A stretch of 64,000 nt of DNA from assembly GCA_947359465.1 (NCBI GenBank), contig OX375881.1, positions 75,849,914 to 75,913,913 of the forward strand, in the 5' to 3' direction. Origin of the DNA: Metellina segmentata. Its lineage: Eukaryota > Arthropoda > Arachnida > Araneae > Tetragnathidae. The notes beneath the pieces are model-generated. The model was not told the DNA's origin, ran no database searches, and saw only the letters and a program-made list of their open reading frames with translations. Within the stretch, counting starts at the first letter, position 1, and every line of letters begins with the position of its first letter. The position numbers and the translations under genes were made by a program. Below, piece by piece: positions 52,901-64,000 of the stretch.

Positions 52901-54219
52901 CTTGATGAAAGTTAAGGGGGGGGGGACTTAGCATCCGTTTTATGAACTACATTTTTATAACGTGTAAATTACTGCATTCACATAAAGTGATAGTATGTCT
53001 TTATCCATGAAGTTTTTTTTATTTAAACAAGCTTTATTTTTTAAATTAGTGCCTTTCAAAGGGTTTTATAACGTATTTGATTTAATACAAGGAAAATGTG
53101 ATCAATGAAGATATATTTTTATTATACATTTAATGGAGTATACATTTTATTTTTATTATACAGTTAAAATACACATAATGATTGCACTCCCATGTGGAAA
53201 TTTTAGTACAGTGAATCTTGTATTCCAGATTCAGATAAAAATCTTTTCCAGTCGCAAAATATCTCTCGAACTATTTTCATATACTCGTACATGCATTTTT
53301 ATTAAGACAACTACGATTTTTCAGGTTCATAAGCAACATATCACCAAAGCTTGTGATATGTGAGTTATGAACCTAATAGCGGCTCGATGATCACATGGCT
53401 GTGATTTTGTGAAAAAATAGTCTATCAAACTATACAGTAATATAGCCAGAATTTAACTACGGAGGGGCCCCAAAGGCAAACATGAAATTTTTTTTGAAAA
53501 AGGTGTGACCGTATCAGATTTCTAAAAAAATTTTCATACAATTTTTTATCATACACGATACAGATTCAAGTATACAGATGGCAAATGTCAAAAATGCCTT
53601 TGATTCTTGACTAATGAGCATGCACATCAGTTCTGTCGTACAGAAGACATAAGGCACATTGATCTTGCTTGAAATGTAACACTGAGCAAGCCTCTTCAAG
53701 TCATATTCTTGCCTGTATTGATTTCTATGCAAGTCCAGATCTGGTGTTTCATTTATTGAAGCGTATTCGAACTCACTCATGGACTTGGACTTCGTGTTTA
53801 GCTAAGCCTTAAAGAATAAGTAACGACAATACAGATGGCTGTACATGTACGATGGTTCTGTACTACTTTTACTGGTACTTTTACTATCACTCTTGGTGAT
53901 AATTACTGTACCCAGTTATGTGATTACTTATACTTTAGAACACCTTAGAAACAGGCTATTTTTCCCCTATCTTTAGACCAATCTGTAGCCATGAAAAATT
54001 GGCACACAGGTAGTCCTAAAAGTGCCTCTCGAAGCCACAATTTTAAAGTCTAAAGTCTGTTTTTCTGCAATAGATGGACATGGATAAGGAAACACGTTCT
54101 ACAAGATTTGTGTAAGAGTTAACACAGGGAAATGTCGCGGTCATATTTTAGCTGTCGCCGTCATATTTGAAGCCCGAGCAGTGCTGGGTTATTCAGCTAG
54201 TTATACTAGTTATATTATT
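49981..54219. other. Intergenic stretch between the two host genes, no gene recognised
   Basis: The 50.43-51.30 kb part is GC-richer. A minus-strand frame ending near 50400 reads TPATLNSITEWLISWQLPLI and QLIQLYNYYAFNVNMFLVFL, but begins after a stop with no acceptor, so it could be an old repeat or pseudogene. The rest (51.3-54.2 kb) is AT-rich with a G run at 52.92 kb. Confidence 0.35.
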
Positions 54220-54864
54220 CAGAGTGATTCATAAGTACGTATACAGTTTACAGATGCTGTAAAACAGGAAAAGTTTAAGACACGGTCCCCAAATGCGAAC
54301 TGTTAGCTATGTATACTCATAAAGTTTGTGTCCCCCTCCCGAGTGAAGTGACGTAGGCGATAGTGAAACGGAATTTGTACCCGTTGTGCAACGGCATCTC
54401 CGATCACGATATGGGAAAGAACCTCCAACCAGAAAATTCACTTACGATTGGTTTAAAAAATTTGAAATTACGGGCTGTTTGTGCACAGTTTCAAAGCCAG
54501 GACGACCAAGTGTATCGGCAGATATCGTCAAAAACTTTATTCATCCAATTGGACAATAAAGTCCAAAAACTTTATTCATCCAATTGGACAATAAAGTCCA
54601 AAAACTTTATTATCTAGCGGAGTTGAAACAGCGTATCACAACCACTATCACTGCACTTGTTTCAGATACCCTACCACGCGTCTGGGCCGAAATGGGTTAC
54701 CGGTTCGATGTGTGTAGTGTGACTAAGGGTGCACAATAGAACATCCGTGACTATCTCTAAAAAACATGAAATATTCACCTACACTTCTGTTACAGGTAAA
54801 ATATCTTACAATGTCACTGTTATATAGTGCGTTGAAATTGTATACTTACTTATGAATCACCCTG
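54220..54864 (+). mobile_element. Internally deleted mariner-like element
   Basis: 645 bp. Ends CAGAGTGATTCATAAGTACG and, on the minus strand from 54864, CAGGGTGATTCATAAGTAAG. TA follows the right end (left side TT). Inside, one frame reads PPTRKFTYDWFKKFEITGCL and KPGRPSVSADIVKN (helix-turn-helix region). After a tandem repeat the coding resumes as ELKQRITTTITALVSDTLPR and YRFDVCSVTKGAQ, the C-terminus. The catalytic core is missing. Confidence 0.8.
54526..54615. repeat. 35-bp tandem repeat inside the mariner-like element
   Basis: About two and a half copies of a unit containing AAAAACTTTATTCATCCAAT and TGGACAATAAAGTC. The unit contains CCAATTGG and complementary ACTTTATT/AATAAAGT parts, so it can fold. 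Confidence 0.85.
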
Positions 54865-54884
54865 TATAATGAATCAGATATTTT

Positions 54885-54960
54885 TTTTCTCCTTCGGGTT
54901 TGACTTCGGATCGATGTCACTAGCCAGTTGCTCCAGAGCGATGATAATTAAAATAACTAA
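54885..54960 (+). repeat. SINE family A tail
   Basis: CTTCGGATCGATGTCACTAG then GTTGCTCCAGAGCGATGATA, directly beside the mariner-like element. Confidence 0.45.
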
Positions 54961-55309
54961 CTAACGTAAAATGTCAGTTATTTTAAGAATAGATTAATTA
55001 CTATTTTACTTGAAGAACATAAGAAATATTTCAAGCAAATAGTACTTTTTTATAGATATTTAAAAATCATAAACCAACTCATTCCGAGGAGTGCTCGGTC
55101 CCCCAGGGTCCCATCTATGGCTACTCCACTGAAAATGTGTGAAACGATATAGATTGAGCAGGGTATCATGAATCATTATAAAGATGTCATTACACATCAC
55201 ACAAAGCATCTGGGATAGTTATTTTTCTACACTGACATTGATGGATGAACATATGACATTTTGATGGTTCCATACCAATTGATTATTTGACCAAGAGTGT
55301 CTTTTTATT

Positions 55310-55365
55310 CATAGCGTATTGCTTCAGTGCGACTTTAATTAATTACCTACCTGTACTTTTTAATC
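55310..55365 (+). repeat. SINE family A tail fragment
   Basis: GTATTGCTTCAGTGCGACTT followed by TAATTAATTACCTACC. Confidence 0.5.
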
Positions 55366-55617
55366 CTTTTTATCCTACTGCGTCAGCATAATTTAGTCAA
55401 TGAAAAGTTTTGTTTTTGTGTATAACAAGTAAATCAGTTACGTCTCATTATGAGCATCTGCTTATAATGCATAAATGTAAAATTCCACTCTCCCATGACC
55501 CTCAGAGTAACCTTTTATGATATTTTTCAATATGATAAATGATTTCCAGGAAATAGAAAGGTGCTTTAGAATGTTAAAAAAAAATACACATTAACACAAA
55601 TATACATTAATATATAA

Positions 55618-55690
55618 CATTAACGTGGTTCAAAATTGCGTGGTGTTGTCCTGGGATCTTTCTCTTAGGGATTTAACCGGGACATTTCCA
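55618..55690 (+). repeat. SINE family A body fragment
   Basis: ACGTGGTTCAAAATTGCGTG then TTGTCCTGGGATCTTTCTCT, just downstream of the MGAT4-like stop codon. Confidence 0.5.
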
Positions 55691-55722
55691 TCCATGGTTA
55701 TATTGCTCTTCAAAAATGTAAT

Positions 55723-55728
55723 TTTAAT
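55723..55728 (-). promoter_or_regulatory. Possible polyadenylation signal (ATTAAA) of the MGAT4-like gene
   Basis: ATTAAA on the minus strand about 150 nt beyond the TAG stop. This is a common variant signal, but such hexamers occur by chance in AT-rich DNA. Confidence 0.3.
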
Positions 55729-55877
55729 CTTTCAAAAAACAAACATTTGTATCCACTACAAAATATGCAATTTGTGATTTCATTTTTCTTTCATTGCATT
55801 TCCTGAAATATGAATTTCACCCTCAATGTGATTCATGTCTACTTTTGATGTCAGAAATGAGACACACGCAATAAATA

Positions 55878-57131
55878 CTAAATACTTTCAGTATCGATGG
55901 AAATTTCATTTATCAACACCCAATTCGAATGTTTCTTGATAAATTCAATTCGAATGCATTGAATGCTCTCTGATTTTAAAGTCGAATTAAACACATCTGC
56001 TTTTCCTTTCTCGAACAAAGCCACTGGATAAAATCCTGTGCAATCAGCTTTTTTATCCGTAAGCATTTGCTTGTAAACGGGAGCAACTTTCAGCTCTGCA
56101 TATTTGATGATATCGTCTTTATGAGTAGCTCGTCCAGAATTAATAAAGATCCTCTTCACTCTGATCGGGTTATGCAGAACAATATCAAACGTATCGTTCC
56201 TTTTGGGGGCACTTCCCCAGAAGAATTTGTTCGAATCCGTATAGCAGTACTCAGGATAGTGTTTCTTGTACACGCCCAAAGTAGTCACCAGATCTGCAGG
56301 TGGATTGTTGAAATGGAACACTCGCTCGCTATCTGTAAAGCTTCGGTCTTTGGCTTTCTGGACTTTCCCGTCCAATGACGAAAACAAACCGATGTGCTGG
56401 AACAACCCCGGTATACGACGAGTCACTATCTGCTTACTGGGCACCATGAGATCAAGAAACTGTATGATCAAAAGATCTACTGGCTTCTCCAAGTGAAACA
56501 TTGTCAAAAACTCAGTTAGTTTGCGCATGTCTTCTGTCTTGAACAGTCTCCCTATGATGAAGAAGCTGGAGAATGTTAAGGACACCCAATCATAGTGTTC
56601 TTTGTCTTGCACGAAACGTTGTATGGATGACACAAAACGTGGCGTTGTCACAACGTCGTCTTCCAAAATTAGGAAATAGTCCGAGAGATTCCGAGAGTAG
56701 TTGAGAAGATATGCAAAATCCAGAACTTGTTTGGATCGCCATTTCACCCTCTCGAGTGTATCGTTATAAGTTCTCCGAGTTATTTTCACTTCTGGATAAG
56801 ACTCGGGTGCACTCTGAACAAGCAGAAGTAGGCCGGACTTGATGCTTGCAGCAAATTTGAGTGCCGTTTCTTTGGCTCTCTTCAGCCTCAGATCTGCGTC
56901 GCCATCAGCAAAGAGAACTAAGATGGTAACATTGTTCCTGTCTTGTTCATTCATGTTGTCTATCAAGGATTGAAGAGTGTGGTGGAGGTAGTTTTCCTTG
57001 TGACGTGCTATGGTTGGAATTCCGATTAAAAGATATCTTTTTGATGCTGACAAAGTTCCAAACATCTTTTCTGATGCGAAACGATTATTCTTTGATAACT
57101 TCTTCATTTCAGAAGATTTGCTTTTGGAATT
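55878..57131 (-). CDS. MGAT4/GnT-IV-like N-acetylglucosaminyltransferase, terminal exon
   Basis: Open exon from an acceptor (TTTTTTCAG at 57132-57134) to the TAG stop, giving 8 residues then 409 from the ATG at 57107. It belongs to the GT54 family (alpha-1,3-mannosyl-glycoprotein 4-beta-GlcNAc transferases), Golgi enzymes that add GlcNAc branches to N-glycans using UDP-GlcNAc. Seen from the ATG: YLLIGIPTIARHKENYLHHT at 25-44, the acidic ILEDDVV at 147-153 (probable metal/nucleotide-sugar site), GLFQHIGLFSSLDGKVQKAK at 234-253, NPPADL at 268-273 and a C-terminal lectin-like segment ending LINEISID. The reading frame is intact. It matches the MGAT4 family generally and I cannot assign A, B or C. 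Lacking a membrane anchor, it needs an upstream exon. Confidence 0.9.
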   Translation of the reverse strand, partial: NSKSKSSEMKKLSKNNRFASEKMFGTLSASKRYLLIGIPTIARHKENYLHHTLQSLIDNMNEQDRNNVTILVLFADGDADLRLKRAKETALKFAASIKSGLLLLVQSAPESYPEVKITRRTYNDTLERVKWRSKQVLDFAYLLNYSRNLSDYFLILEDDVVTTPRFVSSIQRFVQDKEHYDWVSLTFSSFFIIGRLFKTEDMRKLTEFLTMFHLEKPVDLLIIQFLDLMVPSKQIVTRRIPGLFQHIGLFSSLDGKVQKAKDRSFTDSERVFHFNNPPADLVTTLGVYKKHYPEYCYTDSNKFFWGSAPKRNDTFDIVLHNPIRVKRIFINSGRATHKDDIIKYAELKVAPVYKQMLTDKKADCTGFYPVALFEKGKADVFNSTLKSESIQCIRIEFIKKHSNWVLINEISIDTESI

Positions 57132-57271
57132 CTGAAAAAAAATTTTTTTTTAGGAAAAAGGTAAAAATTAAAGCAAGGAAAAAGTTTATAGGATGGTTGT
57201 TTATTAAAATATGAATAAGCGAGATGAGTGACAGGAATATACGTAAAAGAATTGAGCGTTTTTCCTTTAGA

Positions 57272-57441
57272 ACCCGTTCACACGAGACGCGTAAAACGCA
57301 CTTTTAGCGAGACAGTCAGGGTCCCGCTCTTCTAGGTCGCAAAGATAGATACTTGAATTAGAGAAATAAATAAACATAATTTAATGGCGGGACCTTGCTA
57401 GCCTCGCCATACAAGCGTTGAAACGCCTCATGTAAACAGGG
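57272..57441. mobile_element. Probable MITE with CCCGTTCACACGAG-type ends
   Basis: Left AACCCGTTCACACGAGACGC, and right, read on the minus strand, AGCCCTGTTTACATGAGGCG. These are imperfect inverted ends resembling PIF/Harbinger-type MITEs. It lies just upstream of the MGAT4-like terminal exon, in its intron. Confidence 0.5.
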
Positions 57442-59669
57442 CTTCAATTTCTAATAAATCAAGTTAAAAGATAAATTGCGGAAAGTATTTCTTAAAAGAA
57501 AAAAAAAACATTTATGGTAGCATTTTAGCACTCTATTGTATAAGAAGTACAATTATATACCACAGATACATCATAATTACAACATCACACAATAATTTGG
57601 TGCGTACCTTAATTTGGCTGTACGCATATTTCAATCGTGTTCAACTTTACCTCAATTAGTGCAATTAGTTTCCTTCCAGTCTCTTGAGCATAACCAGTTA
57701 TTTAACCCATTAACGTCATATGAAGAACTCAGATTGCAAAGCTGCATTACTCAAGATCAAATCGTATAGTTCAATATCTAGTACACAAATGTCACTTGCA
57801 TGCATTCTGAAAATGTAAACATGTGGCATCGGAAAGTCTCAGTGTAACTCTTCACTGTCTACAGTATCTATCAAAGATGATGAAAGTTGTTGGTAGTGTA
57901 AGAAATGTGTCGTTGCTCATCAATCGTACTAAGGAAACTGTATTGGTGAGCTCATGTTTTTTCAGAAAAAAATCTTTGTTGATTGACTTTGTTTTTATCT
58001 TATTTATTAATAGGCCATCTACCCTTTATTTATATCTGATTCCTCAGTCAGCTCTGAGGGTATTTACATGTATGAGGGAAAATAAATAATGACACCATTG
58101 GATTAAAGTAATAACTGATTCATTACTGCAGAAAGATAATTTTTTTTATCTAACGGCTGTTATGAAATTAATCAGATTAGCAAATTATGTTTAAGCATAA
58201 ACATGCTCATATGACAAGCAAGAAATTACGTGGAAATTGTTTGATTTTATGGCACAAGGTCCAGACCACAGACGAGCTGCACCAAATACAACGTCAGCAG
58301 AAACATATCAAAGTCAATGAAAAGATGCCGTAATCGAAATGAAAACCAGTGGCATTGATTTGAAGCTTTGATAATTAGAGTAATGCAAAACGTTTACCAA
58401 CAACTTATTAAAGAATACAGCACAATTATAAACGCCATATCTATAAAAAGCAAGTGCTAGACCGATAGTCTAAGAGATTTGCATAGGTTTTATATCTTAA
58501 CCAAATATTGGTTAAAATGGTTCTGTTAAAATACGAAAGTGTACACAAGCTATAAAATCTGGACATGTAATCTAAATGTGAAAGGCAGAAAATGGAGTAC
58601 AAGTTGAACTCCGGGAGTTACTTTCATTCAACAATAAATGTCTAAGAGTAAAAATCGTTAAAATTGTATTTGAAAAAGGGCCATTGCTAATAAAGTTTGC
58701 GAAACTATTCTCTGAAGATTTTTCCGAAGCCTTAAGAACATAATTAGTTTAGTCGCTTTTCTCTAAATGCCCCAATAGAAAGGATCATTTCAATAGTTCA
58801 TATATTATTTCTTGGCTCTCAAACGAGTTTGCTAGTCTCCATGCACCAATTTATGAGATCGTTTACCAAAAATCAAAACAGAATAGGTGCTATTGTTAGA
58901 TTGATATGCAAAATGATTTAATTATCTGTACAAGTATAGTGCACTGATTTCAGTGAAGTGAAGATTTGTTCTTTTAATTATTATTCAAAAGCCATTTTTC
59001 ACTGGACCAACAGTATTTTTCGGCCTCCGGTGTCTCTCTTGAATTTTCCATTTTCCATATGTCCCTGTCCATCACTAATACATTCAATGTTGCCTTCACA
59101 TCTCTACTATTATAAAAGGAAGCGTTTGTTTGTTTGTTTCTTGCCCTCAAAGTCTTGACGAATCTATGACACTTACAGTAATGGGATTTGACACACAGAT
59201 AGTCCGAATTTTTTGCAATTTTGGGGCGAATTTTAAAATTTAATCTAGAACATTTAAAAATTAATTTAACAGTTTTTTCGCCGTTCTTTCTTCTATCGGG
59301 AAATGAAGAAGCATCAAAATTTAGACTTTTCCCCACACGTCACCATTAACGTCAGCCTTTGGAACTTTTTCACCTTCCGTCTTGAATGTGAGCGAACAGA
59401 TTCGAATAATCTTCGTTTCATTCGAGATTCATTCATTTTGATTTCCTGAGAAACGGATTCGAGTGAAACAAAAGAAAGTATTAAAGTTATCACTGACGTT
59501 CTTGAGTGATTTTTTTTCTATCTCAGCAAACGTTAAAGATTGAATAAAAATATTAACAGATTTGAAATATGCGGAAAACACCAGATAGATACCTCATACG
59601 TTTGATTTTCTTTTAATAAATAATAATTTAATTAATTAAATATTTATATCTTTTGGTTTGACGTGACCC
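57442..59669. other. MGAT4-like gene intron/intergenic sequence
   Basis: Apart from the family B fragment, no recognised element and no convincing exon. Confidence 0.35.
58240..58345 (+). repeat. SINE family B fragment
   Basis: GATTTTATGGCACAAGGTCC then GACGAGCTGCACCAAATACA. Confidence 0.5.
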
Positions 59670-59925
59670 TCACGAAAAGAACTGACACGGGCAACGCCCA
59701 TTTGATTTGCGAGGCAAACCAACATCACGGGCAACTCTGTTATGTCTGTTATCCAATAGGTTACAAATTCGCAAACCAAATGGGAATCCGTGATGGCTGT
59801 TATCCAATAGGCTACGAATTCCCATTTGGTTTGCAAAGCAAACCAACTCCACGGGCAACGCCGTTATGGCTGTTATCCAATAGGCTACGAAAAACCAACA
59901 ACCCCACAAAAGCAACTGGCAGGGC
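59670..59925. repeat. Imperfect tandem repeat with inverted segments
   Basis: Three copies of GTTATCCAATAGGCTACGAA (about 59748, 59798, 59871) in units of roughly 50-73 bp, mixed with inverted CAAACCAAATGGG/CCCATTTGGTTTG segments and GGGCAACGCC motifs. GC-richer than its surroundings. Confidence 0.7.
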
Positions 59926-59944
59926 AACGTCGGGCTAGCCACGT

Positions 59945-60028
59945 AGTACGTATACGTACACATATCTGACAAATAGAAGTACGCGAAAATACGTACACAT
60001 TTCTGACAAATAGAAGTACCACCTCTAA
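59945..60028. repeat. Two-copy tandem repeat, about 43 bp unit
   Basis: ACGTACACATATCTGACAAA and ACGTACACATTTCTGACAAA, each followed by TAGAAGTAC. It overlaps the weak exon candidate 59997-60067. Confidence 0.8.
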
Positions 60029-61838
60029 ATTCTGAATCGCATCCTAGCGCTTGTGATGATTCATTACCTACAAGTAGATAACAAAATGAGTTAAGCATTT
60101 TTATACTTACGAAAATTTTTACAATTACATATTCATTCAAACAGCATTTGAACTAAAAGTAAGTGTATAAAAGGTACCAAATTATTATAATCGAAGAAGG
60201 ATAGTCAAATGAGTGAATGCATATAGGAATGACGTTAAATGACATGTCCACGTCATGACGAAGTTCAAACACGGAAGTGTATGACTATTTTAGTACACCA
60301 TATTTCACCTCATTTGACAACTATGTATATTTATTTACAAAAAATTCATATCTTATCGCGAAAGACATACTATGCAAACTGTAAACGAATTCTTTTCATC
60401 CCTTCTGTTGCAAATTACCATTTAATCTATATTTTAAACCGTTAAATTTTTTTTACTATGCTGATTTTATAAAATACATCGGTTAAGTTTGTTTTTTCAG
60501 TCAGCAATGAAATCAAAAGCCAACCTTACATCAGAAAAGAAATGTTATTTCAATGGGAAATATCAAATGCAGTTACTCAAGTTCTGATAAATAATCCTGT
60601 GGTCTGCATTTGTCCACAGTGTAATTGCTATCCAGTCTTAAGAACAGTCTACAGGAACTTATATAATTTCTTAAAGGAAATTAGAAGGCTCAATATGGAC
60701 ATTGTTAATTTACTCCAAATTTCTGTGTAACTCTCTCAGATATGCTAGATACCGGTTTGAAAATTTTTGTACTCTCAATTGACATTTACTTATATACTGA
60801 AGAGGAGATTTAGTATTGTGATGTCGTCAAAAACTGTACGAGTCGTGCACAAGAAGACAATCAACAGCTAAGATAATTGCGCTCTTATTATTCCCAGAAC
60901 AAGAATATATACACTATTTGCATCATCGTTTCAACATATTCCCATTCATAAAAATATGTATATCACATGCCAGCGCGGGGGAACAACCTCACCCGTTGCT
61001 TCTGGCTCTCTTATCTGTCGTCTTCCCAACGGCCTCTGTCATAGTTTTAAAATCGTCCAACGGTAACAGTCAAAGACCAATCAGAGATCATTCTGGAAGA
61101 ACACCACCTGCAGAGTGCGCTTCCAGGACACCTTCCAAGCTCTGTCTGGTTTTATCTCTCAACCGATGATACACAAGTAATAGAAAACCTAATACAACCT
61201 AACCTAATACGAGTAATAGAAAAATGAAGATACCACATTACTTAAAGAATAAATCATATCGACTATACTTTTTTTTCCCAAATTCAACTGTAGGGTAATT
61301 TCTCTAATTTCTTATAAACTTTTACATACTGTAACGAAATTTAAATATATTTTTGCTGTGATTTAATTATATCCTGAAGTATCCTTACTTTTCATTAAAA
61401 AAAAATGCATATTTCATAAAAATATTATATGTATTTCTTGTCTTATGTCATCTTTTTATGCGATGTTATACTTTTTTCCACGACTGTATGTAACAAAACG
61501 AACACCCAAGTATAATCTGATATGCTTTTAAAACACTGCCGGGAAGATTTTACTTAACAGTTTACTCAATTTCTTAGCAAAGGCATCTCGAAGATAAAAA
61601 TGTTCATTTAGAGAAAATCGATTTTAAAGTTCAAAATTTGAGTTTATTTGACTGAATTTATCTTCTTTAAAATATTTTTAAAATTTTCATGAAAGGATAT
61701 TTTCTGTAAAGCTTAATGTAAATGACGTTAGTGCTTTTGTGAATCCGATTGAAAAAGCTTCAGATAGATCGATTTTCTAAGGACAAAGGGACAAAAAGAC
61801 ATTATTTATGCTCAAATTTTATAAATTCGAATGCTTAC

Positions 61839-61941
61839 CGTTTTTTAATGGAGTTATGTAGTACTTTGACATCCAGTACCAGTCACAAGCAAGGAAAAAA
61901 GCAGATAAACTTATCATTGATAAGATGACAAACTTCCTCAT
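61839..61941 (-). CDS. Probable signal-anchor first coding exon of the MGAT4-like gene
   Basis: ATG at 61941 begins MRKFVILSMISLSAFFLACD and continues WYWMSKYYITPLKN to a good donor (G|GTAAGC), in phase 1. A short basic N-terminus followed by about 16 hydrophobic residues is the layout of a Golgi type II signal anchor, which the exon at 55878-57131 lacks. The junction phase (1) does not fit that exon (0), so at least one exon must lie between them. A weak candidate is 60067-59997 (acceptor CTTGTAG, donor GTACGT), which would restore frame but overlaps a short tandem repeat. Confidence 0.5.
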
Positions 61942-62784
61942 TGTGCACTGATCAATTCAGATCATGTTCTATCAGTGGTAATCTAAATAAAAATATCTTT
62001 TAAAAGTACGAATGCAATGCTGAAGAAACAACTCACTACATTCACTCTTTGTCTTAAGTTTTTCAAGCGATTCCAGTAGTTAGTGCAAAACAGGACCTGT
62101 CGTTTAGTAAAATATCTGTAAATAAAATTAACCATTTTATCGAATCACATTCCCAAGAACGGATTCAATGCACTCAAATCATTTCAAATTCGAGGTTAAT
62201 AAAATCCACATCATCACTAAAAAGTCAGTTTTCTTGGAATTTTTTGGATTCTTCAAAACTAAAAGTAGTTTTATTTTAAGAGGGGGGGGGGGAAGAAAAG
62301 CTTGGAATTTTATCCCAATGTTTTTTCTCGATGTTTCCCATAGAAAAGGGACAGAAACATCATTGTGACAGCTGGCATCTGTGTAGTAAGTTTGTTATCT
62401 GTTAATCTGTGTAGGGTGTTTCTGAAGTAACTATTCATTTTAGGGGAAAAGCCGAAAGATAATTTTATTTTCTAGAACGCTGAAAAAGGGTATAAAAGAT
62501 TGAGTAGGTGTAGTGTAAGGTACAGTAGTTAAAGATTTGTAATTAAGAAAAAGGTATTAAAGGTATATTAGTTACAAGGATTAGGGCCACCGAGCATCTA
62601 AATGCAATTTTGTAGGGTAAGAGAGCTTGGTTGGGAATCACAAAACGAAAAGTGCAGATAGTTTCCTTAAGTTAAACATCATTAATCAACTTCCGGAATG
62701 GATCATAGCCACAGTGACCAAGAGTACACCTGATTTCTTGGGAAAGTTTTTTCAAGTTACCGCTGAATGTTAGGTTGGTTGTTT
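61942..62784. other. Region upstream of the signal-anchor exon
   Basis: No recognised gene. There is a G run at 62283-62291. The promoter of the MGAT4-like gene would lie here if 61839-61941 is its first exon. Confidence 0.35.
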
Positions 62785-62980
62785 TGTTGCGTTTTATGGC
62801 TGAAGGGCCATGAATGGTCATGTTGTGCCAGACACAAGATATACAATATCAAGTAATAGCACACACGATGAAAGCTTTACTGACACAGAAGAAACAAATA
62901 CACCAAGGGAGGAATGTATATCACAAGAATCGTTGGTTGCTAGCGCAGTGGAAATACACATTGAGTTAAGACGCCCCCCC
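62785..62980 (+). repeat. SINE family B copy
   Basis: TTTTATGGCTGAAGGGCCAT, then CCAGACACAAGATATACAAT and GCTAGCGCAGTGGAAATAC. Confidence 0.6.
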
Positions 62981-63064
62981 CCCTGAATATTTGTGTGCTA
63001 ATATACAAAGACATGTGGAATTTTATTAATATTTGTTTCATTTGGTTTAATTTATTTGCAGTAA

Positions 63065-63190
63065 GGAAGGTATACGTCGCACTGGAGTAACACAGCGGGC
63101 TATTGGCGATGGTTCGGGATCAACCCCCGAAGGGAAAGATCGAGGAACTACGGTCTATTGTCTTTAAACTACGGTCAGAGGACAATTACT
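63065..63190 (-). repeat. SINE family A copy, reverse
   Basis: GGTATACGTCGCACTGGAGT, then CACAGCGGGCTATTGGCGAT and GGGATCAACCCCCGAAGGG. Confidence 0.6.
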
Positions 63191-64000
63191 TTATTTGAAA
63201 CAGAGAGATAAGGTAAGGTTTTAAAATGGTTCTTCACAGAAATGTATTGTACTCTTAGAAACATCCTGTATTACAATTAATTTCGCAATTTGATTGTTAT
63301 TATTTCGTCGCAGTGGTATGTTGAATTACGGGAAATATAATCACCATCTTGGAAATTAACTTATAATATAAAAGTCATATTGTGGTACACCAAATCTCTA
63401 CCATGAAATACTTTTGATACACTGAAGTTGCATCGTCTTTCCAGTGCTCTATTGGTGGCTATTCCTCCCTAATCTGTTTGAAAACTACGCATTTTTAATT
63501 ACTTTGAGTTTACTTTGGCATCATTGTCTACCACTTCGATTTTTTATTGGTCATGAAAATAGTGCTGGATTTCATAAGAGGCCTGGACTTTGAATTCCTG
63601 GTCATAAGAATCAATTGTTTGATAAAATCAAATCTATTGAAACTAGTTAATTTATTAAGCGGTGAATATTAATTTAACGAATTCGTTACTTAACAGAAAC
63701 TAACATGCGGGAAAGCTAAAATTAGAAAAAGTTTATTTCAAGAAAAGAATATATTTTCAAAGCTTATATAAAGCTTCTTAGAATAGTATTTGGAGTAAAA
63801 AATTGTTGTACATTTGAAAAGTATAGTGCAAAAAATAGTTGAAATGTAGAATCATGGTTAATTTTTGAAAGTATTCGCACGAAAGTCCCACTAAATTTCC
63901 AATGTACTCCAATTTGTTCTTACATCATATCGCAACCAGGCAAGAAAAGTGACACAGCTCAAAAAATTTGAAAAATATGTACGAGGTGCCCCAGCGTGTT
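63191..64000. other. AT-rich window end, nothing recognised
   Basis: No gene or element could be identified. Confidence 0.4.

Noticed and set aside
59997..60067. Firm exon call between the MGAT4 anchor and catalytic exons
   Set aside because: Phase fits, but it overlaps a two-copy tandem repeat and uses an uncommon donor (GTACGT). It is kept only as a candidate.
60239..61169. Small plus-strand frames at 60.2-61.2 kb
   Set aside because: No family resemblance, and codon content follows local base composition. The 60918-61169 frame is GC-richer but has no splice or promoter context.

Overview
The window looks like AT-rich, repeat-dense nuclear DNA of an arthropod. It is probably a spider or another arachnid. 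That last step is an inference from the style of the Tc1-like transposases (proteins ending in TPY, TKY or TRY), the tRNA-derived SINEs and the long repeat-filled introns. Nothing looks bacterial, viral or organellar: coding sequence is split into short exons with GT/AG borders, and no operons, ribosomal RNA genes or CRISPR arrays were seen.

Two host genes can be supported, both on the minus strand. (1) A DCST1/DCST2-type gene (DC-STAMP-domain membrane protein; relatives are Drosophila sneaky and C. elegans spe-42/spe-49) fills about 6.07-46.47 kb. I assembled 18 exons whose splice phases all agree. They encode about 900 residues: an acidic/Ser-rich N-terminal extension, the multi-pass DC-STAMP core, and a cysteine-rich C4-type RING-like tail ending at 6074. 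A more upstream first exon is possible but was not found. (2) A GT54-type N-acetylglucosaminyltransferase (MGAT4/GnT-IV-like) has a 1254-nt terminal exon at 55878-57131 and a likely signal-anchor exon at 61839-61941. The exon or exons between them are uncertain.

The DCST introns and flanks hold a dense collection of mobile elements. There are five near full-length Tc1-like elements with TA target duplications (13322-14727, 15326-16784, 27033-28252, 32668-34191, 48567-49978). The internally deleted relatives include 6243-6911, 38959-39519, a mariner-like deletion derivative at 54220-54864, and two fragments at 1728-2185 and 4290-4648. Other elements are a hAT MITE with an 8-bp duplication (9811-10170), a Helitron whose empty sites are also present (43925-44546), a cluster of elements with GGTACAGC ends (41.8-46.0 kb), further MITE-like inverted repeats, about 20 copies of two tRNA-derived SINE-like families, and a 540-bp AT microsatellite.

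The most unusual feature is in the last DCST intron. A 101-bp inverted copy (98/101 identical) of the complete terminal exon, including its splice acceptor and stop codon, sits inside a deleted Tc1 element about 450 bp upstream of the real exon. In the pre-mRNA the two could pair into a long hairpin covering the last splice site. A second oddity in the same intron is a pair of 62-bp inverted arms (61/62 identical) enclosing a GC-rich segment that resembles a promoter plus first exon.
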